64,000 nt of DNA from Thermanaeromonas sp. C210 (lineage in GTDB: Bacteria > Bacillota > DSM-521 > Neomoorellales > Neomoorellaceae): NCBI RefSeq assembly GCF_013167955.1, contig NZ_BLWF01000002.1, positions 62,001 to 126,000 of the forward strand. The letters run 5' to 3'. Under the pieces are notes generated by a model. That model did no database searches and was not told the DNA's origin. It was given only the letters and a program-made list of their open reading frames with translations. A program made the position numbers and the translations under genes. This document shows, piece by piece, positions 18,240-27,423 of this stretch (positions are counted from its first letter, which is position 1; each line of letters begins with the position of its first letter).

Positions 18240-20102
18240 TTATTTAACACCGGCGGCGACCGTGCCGGTTCCATCGGATTGGACCACGGAGTCCAACGCC
18301 AGTTGCTTCAAACACTCGCGAGTAGGTATCCCGTCCCTGTCCCAGCCCCGGGCTGCATAATACTCGTCTAACATCTCGTCGTACATCTCTCTAGTCAGTA
18401 CCTTCCCCTTGGCCGGCCCCTCCGGCAAGGGCTCCTTCATAATACGGTCAGGCAGGTAATCGTCCTTACGGGTAATACCTTCCCGCGCTAGGATAAGCCG
18501 TTCCAGGGTATATATCCTCTCTCCGATCTCCATGAGCTGGGGTGTAAGATCCACCCCGGTGACCATCTCCAAAACCGTCCCGCTCGGCCGGTCGCTAAAG
18601 CCCATAGATGACCGCGCCACGGTGCAGATCCCCAGGGAGTCTACATACGCCCTGGTGTCCTGGATACGCTTAACGAGAAGCCCCTTCCCCTTAACAGCAA
18701 ACCTGTCGTACTCGCCGGTAAGGAGTTCGTCCCGGATGGTCCATCCGCCTACGTTGTGGCACGCCCCACGGCTGGAGGTCCCGTAGGACAACCCTATGCC
18801 GAAGAAGCCCCTCGGCTCGTAGGCCGCAAAGGGCATCCATTTGCAGTGCATCATGTAGGGCACGGTTTCCGGATATTTTGCGGCCAGGTACTTAAAGCCC
18901 CTGGCCAGCTCGGCACCAAAGCCCCGCATCTCCCCCATATCCCGGAGCATCTCCACCATGGCCTTGCCGTCGCCAAAGGGCAGTTCCCTTCCTATCAACT
19001 CCCGGCTAAACAGGCCCAGTTCATAGCACTCCATGGCATAGGCAATAATGGTCCCGGCGGACATGCTGTCCATCCCGTACTCATCGCATAAATTGTTAGC
19101 CGCAACAATGGCGCCGAAATCGGCCACGCCGCACTGGCCACCCAGGCTGCCTATGCTTTCGTACTCCGGGTCGGACTTGAAACCCTTAAAGGGCCCCTCT
19201 TTAACCTCGCATATCTGGGCGCACCCGATGGGGCAGGAGTAGCAGGCTTTGTTCTTCACTTTGTAGTGCTTTTCCATGTATTCGGCCTTGATGGTCTCAA
19301 TACCATCGAATACACTGGTACGGAAATTGTAGCTGGGATAACATCCCAGTTCGTTGAGGACGCCCGTGTACTGGGGCGTACCGAAGCGAGTATGCACAGG
19401 CCTGCTGTCCCGCGCCTTGCGCATGGCCTCGCGGCTGAACTCCGCTAGGGCTTCCGGGCGGTGAAGGGGTATCTTCCCCCGCCCCAGTACCGCCACGGCC
19501 TTTAAGTTCTTGCTCGCCATGACCCGGCCGGCGCCGCCCCGGCCGGCGCTCCGGCCGTCCACCATGATACAGGCGATGTCCGCCCCGCGCACCGCCGCCC
19601 TGCCGGCGATCATTACCGAAGCCCTTTTCTCCCCTATGGTGTCCTTTATGATTTCCGTGCCCCGGCCGGTTTCTTCCTCCCAGAAGGCTTCGGCCGAATG
19701 GAACTCCACCTGGCCGTCCCGGATATAAAGGAAGGTGGGTCTTTTAGCCCGGCCCTCAATGATGAGCCCGTCAAACCCCGCAAATTTGAGATGGGGCCCG
19801 AAATTTCCTCCGGAGTTAGAACAGAGGTACAGTCCTGTCTGGGGGGACTTGGTGGCCAGGTTAAACTTCGTAGTGGAAGGCAGCCTTACCCCCGTTAACG
19901 GCCCGGTGAAAAAGAATATCTTATTCTCCGGGGAAAGGGGATCGGTATTAGCACCTATCTCGTTGTAGTAATAAAAGGCCGCCACGCCCCGACCGCCCAA
20001 GAACTGTTCGTACACTTGAGGAGCAATCTCCTCTATTGTGGCCTTTTCGTCCGTGAGATTTACCCGTAACACCCTTCCCAGGTATCCACCTTTAAACAAC
20101 AT
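18240..20102 (-). CDS. aldehyde:ferredoxin oxidoreductase (tungsten AOR family)
   Basis: Tungsten-pterin enzyme that oxidises aldehydes to carboxylic acids and reduces ferredoxin. The product is about 620 residues, normal for the family. Numbering from the GTG at 20108, the [4Fe-4S] ligands are C289, C292 and C296 (CYSCPIGC) and C495 (DSLGIC, also a pterin-binding motif). RGACHNVGG near 448 holds a conserved active-site histidine. The N-terminal GGYLGRVLRVNLTD and LGGRGVAAFYYYNE blocks are typical. ATG 20102 is chosen, with GTG 20108 an alternative. Within this island it is flanked by a MoaD-like gene and dehydrogenases, so a sugar-derived aldehyde is a likely substrate (compare glyceraldehyde oxidoreductases), but this is inference. 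Confidence 0.92.
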   Translation of the reverse strand: MLFKGGYLGRVLRVNLTDEKATIEEIAPQVYEQFLGGRGVAAFYYYNEIGANTDPLSPENKIFFFTGPLTGVRLPSTTKFNLATKSPQTGLYLCSNSGGNFGPHLKFAGFDGLIIEGRAKRPTFLYIRDGQVEFHSAEAFWEEETGRGTEIIKDTIGEKRASVMIAGRAAVRGADIACIMVDGRSAGRGGAGRVMASKNLKAVAVLGRGKIPLHRPEALAEFSREAMRKARDSRPVHTRFGTPQYTGVLNELGCYPSYNFRTSVFDGIETIKAEYMEKHYKVKNKACYSCPIGCAQICEVKEGPFKGFKSDPEYESIGSLGGQCGVADFGAIVAANNLCDEYGMDSMSAGTIIAYAMECYELGLFSRELIGRELPFGDGKAMVEMLRDMGEMRGFGAELARGFKYLAAKYPETVPYMMHCKWMPFAAYEPRGFFGIGLSYGTSSRGACHNVGGWTIRDELLTGEYDRFAVKGKGLLVKRIQDTRAYVDSLGICTVARSSMGFSDRPSGTVLEMVTGVDLTPQLMEIGERIYTLERLILAREGITRKDDYLPDRIMKEPLPEGPAKGKVLTREMYDEMLDEYYAARGWDRDGIPTRECLKQLALDSVVQSDGTGTVAAGVK

Positions 20103-20269
20103 CCTCACCCCGTCCGCTCATAGTCTCCAGGTTTCCCTCCCAGCCCTATTGCTAGCACGTAATGTTATCCTTACAGGTGCAGAAAGGTAAAACCCCTCCC
20201 GTGTCTCGTAGCCTCCCCACCTCACGCGAACCCCGCGCAACTCATCTAAAGTCTGTCACAACCATTCCC

Positions 20270-21289
20270 TTACAAATGAACCACTTCTCCCGTCACCAGT
20301 GAACGGTTGGCCGCGCGAACTACCTTAAGGGCTCTAGTACCATCCTCGACGGTGGTACGGGGTTTGGCTCCCTTTGAGAGGCATTCAATGAGATGTCGGT
20401 CCTCCCGGATGTACGCCTCCCTAAATAGGCTGCGCCAGCTCTGGACCAAGGACCTGCTTGCGCCTTTCCCCTTACTGCATACCGTAACACCGTGCTCCGC
20501 TATGTCACCGATAAAGAGAACCCCCTTGGTGCCTTGTATTTCAACCCTTGCATCGTACCCGTACTCGCTGGGGCAGGCTCCCTCTACGGTGCCCATACAG
20601 CCGTTCTTCAGTTCAAACATGACCAGGGCGTGATCGTAGAATTCGGGAAACTCTTCCCGAAGGTCCTCACAGCGCATATTCTTGCCCCGGGCATAAACCC
20701 ACTTGTACTCGGAGCCCATCAGCCAGTAAACAGTATCGAAATCGTGGCTGTTGACTTCTCCTAAAACACCGTTGCTCTTCTTAACATCCCAAGCCCAGCG
20801 GGGCGGGAGGCTCGGCCCTTTACCCACCGACCGTATGATAAGAGGGTCGCCGATCTCGCCGTTCTCAAGTAATTCCTTGGCCCGCATGAAACTCGCGTCG
20901 TAACGCCTCATAAACCCCATGACGAAAACTACGCCGTTTTCTTCCACTGCCCGGCGCATGTCCTCGGCCTCTTCTGGCGTAAGGGTAAGGGGTTTTTCAC
21001 ACAGGATGGCCTTCTTGCCCTTTGCTGCTGCCACAACCAGATCCCGGTGGGCGAAGGTCGGCGCAGCCACCACCACTGCGTCTATGGCGGGATCGCCCAG
21101 TACTTTCTCCAGGTCGGTATAACCCTTGACTCCTAACTCACTGGCCGCCGCCTCCACTCGTTCCTTCTCCACATCATAAACGGCAACAAGCTTGGCCATG
21201 GGCACGGATTCTACGAAATTGCGTGCGTGGACCATCCCCGCCCTTCCGATTCCCAGGACAGCTACGCCGCATGCTTCAATACTCAGCAC
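20270..21289 (-). CDS. Gfo/Idh/MocA-family NAD(P)-dependent oxidoreductase
   Basis: Two-domain oxidoreductase of the glucose-fructose oxidoreductase/inositol dehydrogenase family, 339 residues. The Rossmann motif VLGIGRAGMVHARNF is near residue 12, the CEKPLTLT motif with the catalytic lysine near 95, and a C-terminal alpha/beta substrate domain with SHDFDTVYWLMGSE near 180 follows. The start is GTG behind GGGAGGGAG. It stands 167 bases from AOR downstream and 168 from the epimerase upstream, so it may have separate expression control. Substrates of the family are sugars, inositols and their phosphates or keto derivatives; the specific one is unknown. Confidence 0.87.
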   Translation of the reverse strand: MLSIEACGVAVLGIGRAGMVHARNFVESVPMAKLVAVYDVEKERVEAAASELGVKGYTDLEKVLGDPAIDAVVVAAPTFAHRDLVVAAAKGKKAILCEKPLTLTPEEAEDMRRAVEENGVVFVMGFMRRYDASFMRAKELLENGEIGDPLIIRSVGKGPSLPPRWAWDVKKSNGVLGEVNSHDFDTVYWLMGSEYKWVYARGKNMRCEDLREEFPEFYDHALVMFELKNGCMGTVEGACPSEYGYDARVEIQGTKGVLFIGDIAEHGVTVCSKGKGASRSLVQSWRSLFREAYIREDRHLIECLSKGAKPRTTVEDGTRALKVVRAANRSLVTGEVVHL

Positions 21290-21457
21290 TACGCTCCCTC
21301 CCGTAGTCTAAATATGGTTCATATGGCTCCCCGACTAATCTGGAGGACTGGTGGGGAATTCTACGGGCCGCAAGCGAGCCCTAAATCACAAACCCTTGAA
21401 ACTCGGGGATAATCGGGGATAAAATGTGTTGTGCCGGTGGGTCAGGAGGTTCCTGTT

Positions 21458-22351
21458 TTACCCCCTGCTTTCGCCTCCCCTGAGTTCCCCTTCTATATCC
21501 TTAAGCCTTTCAATGGATATCCTGGCATAATCGTCCCATAGATGCATAAACCGCTTCATGCGGGCCGCCATATAGGGGTCGGGGACGGGCGGTAAAGGCT
21601 CCAGGGATAACATCCCTTCGTACCCTATATCCAGTAAAGCCTGCAGGACAGCCTTGAAATCTATATGACCTTCCCCCACCGCCGTCCTATTGCTGTCGGC
21701 CACGTGGAGATTGACAAGCACACCTTTCGCAGCCCTAATAGCCTGGGCTACATCTCTTTCCTCAATGTTCATATGGAAAACATCCAGGTGCAACTTTACC
21801 GCCGGGGACCCTATCTCTTGGATCATCCGCAACCCCTGCTCGCAGGTATTCACAAGGAACGTTTCGTAACGGTTAATAGGCTCTATGGCGAGGACTACGC
21901 CCTGCTTTTCTGCGTAAAGGGCTGCTTCGCCCAGTGACTCCACGGCCAGCTTCCACTCTTTATCGTAAGCCTTGAGCCACTCTTCCTCGTCCCGGGGCTC
22001 ACCCACCGGTAGGACCTTACCTACGGCCGACGGCACCACTATTATTACGCCCGCTTCCAACCTCACCGCAAAGTCGCAGCAGTCCTTAAGATATTGAACG
22101 GCTCTCCGGCGAACCTCCTCTCTGGGGTTGCTCAAATCTCGCTCTTCGGTGGGCCAGGGATACATACCGGCAATACTCAGGACCTTAAGGCCGTATTGCT
22201 TGCACAGGGCTTCCACCTCGTCAGTGTCATAGCGTGCAGGCTCTCCCATAAGTTCCACACCGTCGTAGCCATAGCGCTTAAGCCGCTGAAAGGTCGTCTC
22301 CAACGCCTCATCACCGTATATCCAGTTGCTGATGCTGTACTTAAAACCCAT
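21458..22351 (-). CDS. sugar phosphate isomerase/epimerase-type TIM-barrel protein
   Basis: AP-endonuclease-2-like TIM barrel, 297 residues, in the family of ketose 3-epimerases, hydroxypyruvate isomerase and IolE/IolI-type enzymes. Candidate metal ligands are in AIEPINRYE near residue 155, KLHLDVFHMN near 188, a histidine in LVNLHVADSNR near 215, and LSLEPLP near 250. The N-terminal YSISNWIYGDEALETTF and GYDGVELMGEP blocks fit. ATG 22351 is preceded by GGGAGG. It follows the permease gene by 41 bases, so it belongs to the importer transcript and probably acts early on the imported sugar. Confidence 0.83.
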   Translation of the reverse strand: MGFKYSISNWIYGDEALETTFQRLKRYGYDGVELMGEPARYDTDEVEALCKQYGLKVLSIAGMYPWPTEERDLSNPREEVRRRAVQYLKDCCDFAVRLEAGVIIVVPSAVGKVLPVGEPRDEEEWLKAYDKEWKLAVESLGEAALYAEKQGVVLAIEPINRYETFLVNTCEQGLRMIQEIGSPAVKLHLDVFHMNIEERDVAQAIRAAKGVLVNLHVADSNRTAVGEGHIDFKAVLQALLDIGYEGMLSLEPLPPVPDPYMAARMKRFMHLWDDYARISIERLKDIEGELRGGESRG

Positions 22352-22392
22352 GATTCGGCCTCCCTTCGATAAGTTTAAATATCTTTTTCCTT

Positions 22393-23391
22393 TCACATAC
22401 CCCAGCGCCGACGCCGCCACTGGTCAAAGACCACTACCGCCACTATGACCAGGCCCAGCACTACCTGCTGCCAGAACGCCGAGATGTTAAGCAGGTCCAG
22501 CCCGTTGGCCAGGACCCCCATGGTCACGACGCCCAAGATCGTACCTCCGATGCTGCCCTCGCCACCAAAGAGATTCGTGCCACCAATAACCACTGCCGCT
22601 ATCGCGGAAAGTTCCAGGCCCGTACCCATAAGGGCATTGGCAGAATTGAGCCGACCCACCATGAATATGCTGGCTATACCTGCACATAAGCCCGCAAAGC
22701 AGTAGACTAGAAGCTTGGTACGGACCAGGTTGATGCCCGAAACCCTGGCGGCCTCCTGGTTACCCCCCATGGCTAGAACCGCCCTGCCGAAGGTGGTATG
22801 GGCCAGGAGAAACCAACCTATTGCGGCTACAATAGCTGCTCCGATGGCCGCCACCGGTATGCCTAAAATATCCCCGCTACCTAGCCAGGCGATTACAGAC
22901 GGGATCCCGGAAATGGGCAGACCGTCTGTGACTATCAGGGCCAGACCTTTATAAGCCGATAGGCCTCCCAGAGTCACGATAAAGTCGGGAACTCGACCTT
23001 TGGAGATAACGTAGCCGTTCAGAAACCCGGCCACCACCCCGGTCAGAAGGGCCAGGACCACGGCGGGTAACAAAGGTACGCCGTATTTCACCACGGCTAC
23101 GGCCATCACGGAACCGGCCAGGGCCATGACGGACCCGATAGAGAGGTCTATGCCTGCGGCTAAAATCACCAGCGTCTGACCAACGGCCAGTATAGCGTTT
23201 ATAGAGCTTTGCCTGGCGATATTAAGGAAATTATTCACATCTAGAAAGCTAGGAGTTGCTAGACTCAGGTAGAGGATAAGGAGTATTAGTGCAAATCCTG
23301 CTGCACCTCTACCCAAGAGCTCGAGAACCGCCGCTCCTTTCCTTCTGACCCCGGTATCGGCCTTCGGGGCGACTGCCCTTACATCCTTCAT
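22393..23391 (-). CDS. ribose-type ABC transporter permease
   Basis: Inner-membrane permease of the CUT2 carbohydrate importer class (RbsC-like), 332 residues with about nine or ten hydrophobic segments. The AAGIDLSIGSVMALAG block near residue 80 and AVVIGGTNLFGGEGSIGGT near 265 (the ATPase-contact region) are characteristic. Its ATG overlaps the ATPase stop by 4 bases. It presumably forms a homodimer with one RbsA-type dual ATPase below it. Substrates of this class are pentoses, hexoses, inositol or autoinducer-like sugars; none can be chosen from sequence. Confidence 0.93.
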   Translation of the reverse strand: MKDVRAVAPKADTGVRRKGAAVLELLGRGAAGFALILLILYLSLATPSFLDVNNFLNIARQSSINAILAVGQTLVILAAGIDLSIGSVMALAGSVMAVAVVKYGVPLLPAVVLALLTGVVAGFLNGYVISKGRVPDFIVTLGGLSAYKGLALIVTDGLPISGIPSVIAWLGSGDILGIPVAAIGAAIVAAIGWFLLAHTTFGRAVLAMGGNQEAARVSGINLVRTKLLVYCFAGLCAGIASIFMVGRLNSANALMGTGLELSAIAAVVIGGTNLFGGEGSIGGTILGVVTMGVLANGLDLLNISAFWQQVVLGLVIVAVVVFDQWRRRRWGM

Positions 23392-24884
23392 GCGACTGTA
23401 CCTCCCATCGCTGCCGCCAGGATTTCCTCCTGGCTTACCGTCCTAGCTTCATACTCTCTGACTAATCTGCCCGTGCGCATCACTGCTATACGATCGCATA
23501 TTCCCATCAGTTCCCCCATGTCCGAAGACACTACCACCACGGCCGCACCGCTTTTTTTCAGCTGGTTTATTAGGCGGTACACTTCAACCTTAGCGCCCAC
23601 ATCGATTCCTCTGGTAGGATCGTCCAGAAGGAAAATGCGCGCTTTGCTACAAAGCCACTTTCCTAGGACCACCTTTTGCTGGTTACCCCCGCTAAGGGTC
23701 CTCACTACCCGCGTTAATTGGGGCGGTTCTATCCTCAAACCTTTTACCAGATCCAAGGCGCTCTTAACTTCTCTATAACGGTTCATGAGTCCTATCCTGC
23801 TGTGCAATCTGAGGCTGGCCAGGGTAAGGTTAAACTTGATAGAATTCTGCAGAACAAGGCTGTTCTTACGGTCTTCGGTAACTAGTGCCATTCCGGCCCT
23901 AATGGCATCTTGTGGAGAACGTACCTTCAGTTCCGTCCCGTTTACCCATATCGTGCCTTTATCCGCCCGGCGCAGGCCAAAAACCGTTTCCAGAAGTTCC
24001 GTCCTGCCGGCACCCATTAGTCCTGCGATGCCCAACACCTCACCGTAGCGGACGGCAAAGGTTACATCCTTCACCCGGTTGCCGGCGGCCAAACCCTCGA
24101 CCCTCAAAGCCTCTTCTCCCGGACATACTTCTTCTCGCGGATATTGTTCTTCCAAAGTTCTACCCACCATCATTTTGATGAGGGTCTGTTCATCCACTTC
24201 ACTAACCGGCTTGGTAGCCACCAGTTTGCCGTCCCGCAATACAGAAACCATATCACCGATCATGGGAACTTCTTCTAAGTGGTGGGTGATGTAGATAAAA
24301 GCCACTCCTTCTTTCTTCAAGGCGCGAACTATCGAGAACAGTTTCTCACGCGCATTGCTTGTCAAAGCGGAGGTGGGCTCATCCAGTATAATGAGGCGCG
24401 CATTTCTGGAGATAGCCCGGGCTATCTCAATAAGTTGCTGCTGCCCAAGCTCCAGATTTCGCACCTTGGTATCGGGGTCGATATCCACGCCCAGCCTTTC
24501 TAGAGCGGCGCGTGTCCGTTCCCTGGCAGCCTTCCAGTCTACTAGACGGCTATTACCCTTGCGAGGCAGCCCACCGAGACATATGTTTTCTACTACGGAT
24601 AGCGTGGGTACAAGGGTGAGTTCCTGATAGACCATGCCTATACCTAACCTTAAAGCATCCCACGGGTGGTCCATTTCCGCCTTGCGCCCCTGGATAAGAA
24701 TAACCCCTGTATCTGGCTTAACCACCCCGGCGAGAATCTTCATAAGGGTAGACTTGCCTGCACCATTCTCTCCCAGGAGCACGTGAACGGTTCCCTCGTC
24801 CACCGTAAGCGAAACATTATCCACCGCCTGTGTTCCGAAGAACCGCTTGCTCACATTTCTTAGTTCAACAAGCGGAGGCGACAA
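23388..24884 (-). CDS. ribose-type ABC transporter dual ATPase
   Basis: Cytosolic ATPase with two fused ABC domains (RbsA/MglA-like), about 498 residues. The first domain has Walker A GENGAGKSTLMK near residue 40, signature LELGQQQL near 140 and IILDEPTSALT near 165. The second has the degenerate Walker A GLMGAGRTELLE near 280 and the canonical signature LSGGNQQKVVLGKWL near 395. The frame opens at TTG 24908, but TTG 24884, seven bases past GGAGG, is the best start (GTG 24890 is too close). The downstream permease overlaps by 4 bases. Confidence 0.92.
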   Translation of the reverse strand: MSPPLVELRNVSKRFFGTQAVDNVSLTVDEGTVHVLLGENGAGKSTLMKILAGVVKPDTGVILIQGRKAEMDHPWDALRLGIGMVYQELTLVPTLSVVENICLGGLPRKGNSRLVDWKAARERTRAALERLGVDIDPDTKVRNLELGQQQLIEIARAISRNARLIILDEPTSALTSNAREKLFSIVRALKKEGVAFIYITHHLEEVPMIGDMVSVLRDGKLVATKPVSEVDEQTLIKMMVGRTLEEQYPREEVCPGEEALRVEGLAAGNRVKDVTFAVRYGEVLGIAGLMGAGRTELLETVFGLRRADKGTIWVNGTELKVRSPQDAIRAGMALVTEDRKNSLVLQNSIKFNLTLASLRLHSRIGLMNRYREVKSALDLVKGLRIEPPQLTRVVRTLSGGNQQKVVLGKWLCSKARIFLLDDPTRGIDVGAKVEVYRLINQLKKSGAAVVVVSSDMGELMGICDRIAVMRTGRLVREYEARTVSQEEILAAAMGGTVA

Positions 24885-24909
24885 GTTCACCCCTCCCAGT
24901 CCTTTCAAG

Positions 24910-24944
24910 CCGAGGAGTAGGGGGTACCCTTCCCTACTCCTCGG
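24910..24944 (-). other. intercistronic 13-bp hairpin between binding-protein and ATPase genes
   Basis: A perfect 13-bp inverted repeat, CCGAGGAGTAGGG / CCCTACTCCTCGG, with a 9-base loop fills most of the gap between the solute-binding protein stop and the ATPase start. No T run follows in the minus direction. Such hairpins after binding-protein genes typically stabilise the upstream mRNA so that the binding protein is made in excess; that role is inferred. Confidence 0.7.
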
Positions 24945-24966
24945 CCGGTGTTATATCCTGCCGCAG

Positions 24967-26136
24967 CTATTTAGCCTTAGCAGCCTTAGCCTCTTCTATG
25001 ATCTTGTTCCAGTCGATGGGTTCTAACTTGGGGTTGGGGTAAAACATATCGGCATTATTCTTATACTCCGTTCTGGGCCGAACGTCAAAGATTTCGGGCA
25101 CCGGCACGCCGAGCTTTAGCATAACGGCAAACTTGGTACCATACCATCCCCATTCTGGGAAACCGTGCCACGTTTCGGCTACTATGGTTCCCTTCCTTAT
25201 TTCATCGACGGACTCCGGAGTACCGTCATTGCTGAACACGGCTACCTCGTTCTGCCTATTAGCGGCCTGAACGGCATTTTTAGCGCCCAGGGCCATCTCG
25301 GCGCATTGCGCCCAGATCACGTCCAGGTCTTTAAAGTTCTGCAGTATGTTTTCGGCCGCCTTTACCGCCTTTTCCCGATTCCAGTCGGCAGGCAAAGCAG
25401 AAACTATCTCCACATTGGGGAATTTGCTTATTACCTCCTTGAAACCTCTGGTGCGGGCATTAGTAAAGAAGTCGCCGGCCACTCCCTCAATTATGGCCAC
25501 CTTTCCTTTTATGCTGTTGGGATCTACATCCTTATAAAGGTTCTTCCACCATTCCTCGTCGAGATAGGTTTCCGGAGAAACTTCGACTTTTTCTCCTTCT
25601 CCGAGGACACCCGGGCCTCCGAGATAATCTAATACCGCGTAGGCGCTCACCCTGGCGGCTTGTTCATTGTCAAAACCGATATAGGAGGCTACCTCTATTC
25701 CTTCGATAGGTTCTAGCAGATTTACTACGATAACCGGGATCCCCGCTTCGTTGGCCTGTTTGATGACCGGTTTAACGGGCTCGATGTCTATGGGAGATAC
25801 TACGATGGCATCCACCTTACGCTGTATGAAGTTTTCCAAAATAGCCACCTGGGCGGCATAGTCCGTATGGGACGAAGGCGCCCTCGTTATGACTTCCACG
25901 TTTAGCCCGGCCTTCTCCTGAGCATCCTTGGCCGCTCGCTCGAGGTAATCTTGCGCCGTTTTGAAGACGCCGGTAATATCAGGGGGTGCCCACCCGATAA
26001 CTATTTTGTCCGGCAATTGGAATTCACCTTGAGCAGTGCCCGAAGGTGAAGCCTCTTGCTTGGAACACCCGACCACCCATATCAGTAAGGCAAAAACCAC
26101 TAATATGGGTATTAATACCCGCCGCTTGGGAAACAT
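24967..26136 (-). CDS. ribose-type sugar-binding lipoprotein of ABC importer
   Basis: Extracellular solute-binding protein of the periplasmic-binding-protein type 1 family, 389 residues. Residues 7-24 form a lipoprotein signal ending VVGC, so C24 would be lipidated and the protein tethered outside the membrane. The mature part has IVIGWAPPDITGVFKTAQDY and DAIVVSPIDIEPVKPVIKQA, the RbsB-like hinge and ligand regions. It is longer than RbsB (about 300) by some 80 residues, with extra sequence around residues 190-215 (YLGGPGVLGEGEKVEVSPET). Start ATG 26136 follows AGGAGGTC. First gene after the probable operator at 26.4 kb. Confidence 0.92.
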   Translation of the reverse strand: MFPKRRVLIPILVVFALLIWVVGCSKQEASPSGTAQGEFQLPDKIVIGWAPPDITGVFKTAQDYLERAAKDAQEKAGLNVEVITRAPSSHTDYAAQVAILENFIQRKVDAIVVSPIDIEPVKPVIKQANEAGIPVIVVNLLEPIEGIEVASYIGFDNEQAARVSAYAVLDYLGGPGVLGEGEKVEVSPETYLDEEWWKNLYKDVDPNSIKGKVAIIEGVAGDFFTNARTRGFKEVISKFPNVEIVSALPADWNREKAVKAAENILQNFKDLDVIWAQCAEMALGAKNAVQAANRQNEVAVFSNDGTPESVDEIRKGTIVAETWHGFPEWGWYGTKFAVMLKLGVPVPEIFDVRPRTEYKNNADMFYPNPKLEPIDWNKIIEEAKAAKAK

Positions 26137-26498
26137 AGAGCCTGACCTCCTAACTTAAAATATCCTGCTTTTAGAAGGTTTTAGATGTAGTTCCTCTTTC
26201 CCGCGAACGGTTAAAGGTGATTACGTTCGGCAGTAATGCCCCTTTAGTCTCATCACCTCCGACTAAATGATATTTGGAGGTGCCCTCCGGTAAGAGCCTA
26301 GGTTACCTACTACTCACCTGAACCGGGAATCTCCTATGCTTAAACCTACCAAGCATCCCTCCCCTCAGCGAAAACGGGAGTATTATATTATATTGTGTTT
26401 ACATCCTGATGTTATAATTTGCTTTCCATCTCTGGGTTACTTCTTATCTCTGTTATCCCTCGGCCTTTTGTCAGGGAAAACTTGATTCTTATGGCGGT
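26137..26498 (-). promoter_or_regulatory. 362-base control region of the importer operon
   Basis: This gap between the SDR stop and the binding-protein start holds the importer operator (26393-26416) followed in the minus direction by overlapping TATAAT boxes (AATATAATATAATAC, complement of about 26383-26397). The long 5' untranslated part, about 240 bases, contains no open frame of note. I see a GGAGGTG followed by a short ATG frame of ten codons near 26255, probably chance. No known riboswitch motif was recognised. Confidence 0.6.
26393..26416 (-). promoter_or_regulatory. candidate GntR operator, importer copy
   Basis: The 24-base sequence centred on the palindrome ACATC-CT-GATGT (26401-26412) matches a second site at 28263-28286 in 23 of 24 positions. 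Here it lies just upstream of and overlapping the spacer/-35 zone of the importer -10 box, a repressing position. The short, AT-flanked palindrome suits a HutC-type GntR dimer. Regulator assignment is inferred from its being the only local regulator. Confidence 0.75.
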
Positions 26499-27263
26499 TT
26501 ACTGGGCAGTATATCCACCGTCAACGCACAGGACGGCTCCTGTAGCATAACTAATCTCATGGCTAGCCAGGAACAAAAGGGCGGCTGCTTGTTCGTCGGG
26601 CAAACCCAATCTGTTCATGGGCCTTATTTGTTCCAGCTCCCTCCTCGCCTTTTCAGCGTCTCCGCTGCGTCGAACTGATTCTTCTACTAGCGGAGTGGCC
26701 GTGGTTCCGGGGCATAGACAGTTCACCCTTATAGCGGGAGCATGATCCACTGCCAAACTTCTAGTGAGACCGATTAGCGCGGCCTTGGAAACGTTGTACA
26801 CCACTTGTCCCTTAATGCCTACCAACCCCGCCTCCGAGGCTACGTTGATTATGACCCCCCCACCCTGCTTTTCCATGATGGCTACGGCCTCCCGGGCACA
26901 GAGGTAAGCACCGCGCACGTTAACCGCCATCACCTTTTCCCATACGGCCAGGGGAGTATCGGTAATTTTACCCTGGTAGTATATGCCCGCATTGTTAATC
27001 AGGACGTCTACCCGTCCCCACTTGTCCAAAACTCCGCGGAAGCAATTCTTGACCTGTTCCTCCTGGGAAACATCTGCCACAAAGTAAGCTGCGGTTCCTC
27101 CCTCTGCCCCTATGGCTTCCACCGTATTGCGGGCATGATCCTCGTTCAGATCGATAACTGCTACCTTCGCACCGTGTTTGGCAAACATCCGAGCTGCCGC
27201 CCTGCCTATTCCCAGGCCGGCTCCCGTAATTACAACTACTTTATTCCCGAAATCAAGATTCAT
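26499..27263 (-). CDS. short-chain dehydrogenase/reductase (SDR)
   Basis: Classical SDR of 254 residues. Seen are the cofactor motif ITGAGLGIGRAAARMFAKHG near residue 12, an aspartate after strand 2 (VIDLNEDH, NAD preference), the NNAG motif near 90, the catalytic tyrosine and lysine in YNVSKAALIGLTRS near 155, and the C-terminal YATGAVLCVDGGYTAQ. Start ATG 27263. It lies between the regulator and the importer operator and presumably oxidises or reduces the imported sugar or polyol at one carbinol. The frame reads through without breaks. Close relatives range from glucose dehydrogenases to 3-oxoacyl reductases, so substrate stays open. Confidence 0.88.
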   Translation of the reverse strand: MNLDFGNKVVVITGAGLGIGRAAARMFAKHGAKVAVIDLNEDHARNTVEAIGAEGGTAAYFVADVSQEEQVKNCFRGVLDKWGRVDVLINNAGIYYQGKITDTPLAVWEKVMAVNVRGAYLCAREAVAIMEKQGGGVIINVASEAGLVGIKGQVVYNVSKAALIGLTRSLAVDHAPAIRVNCLCPGTTATPLVEESVRRSGDAEKARRELEQIRPMNRLGLPDEQAAALLFLASHEISYATGAVLCVDGGYTAQ

Positions 27264-27423
27264 AGAATTTTACCACCCCTTTTCCAAGAGCATTTTCCTA
27301 AACAAATAGGAACAAATAAGACATTTCTTTCTTATTAGCCTTTCGCCGTTCCTCCCTCCGGGCAACTTGCGTTGCCACCAGTTTGAGCATATCCTGCACC
27401 ACCGGTGCCGGCCGAAAAATATC

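Noticed and set aside
27291-27377. Small inverted repeats (TTCCTA/TAGGAA, AATAAGA/TCTTATT, GGCAAC/GTTGCC) between gntR and the SDR gene
   Set aside because: Stems are short, without T runs, and no copies of the operator core are present; likely chance or weak structures.
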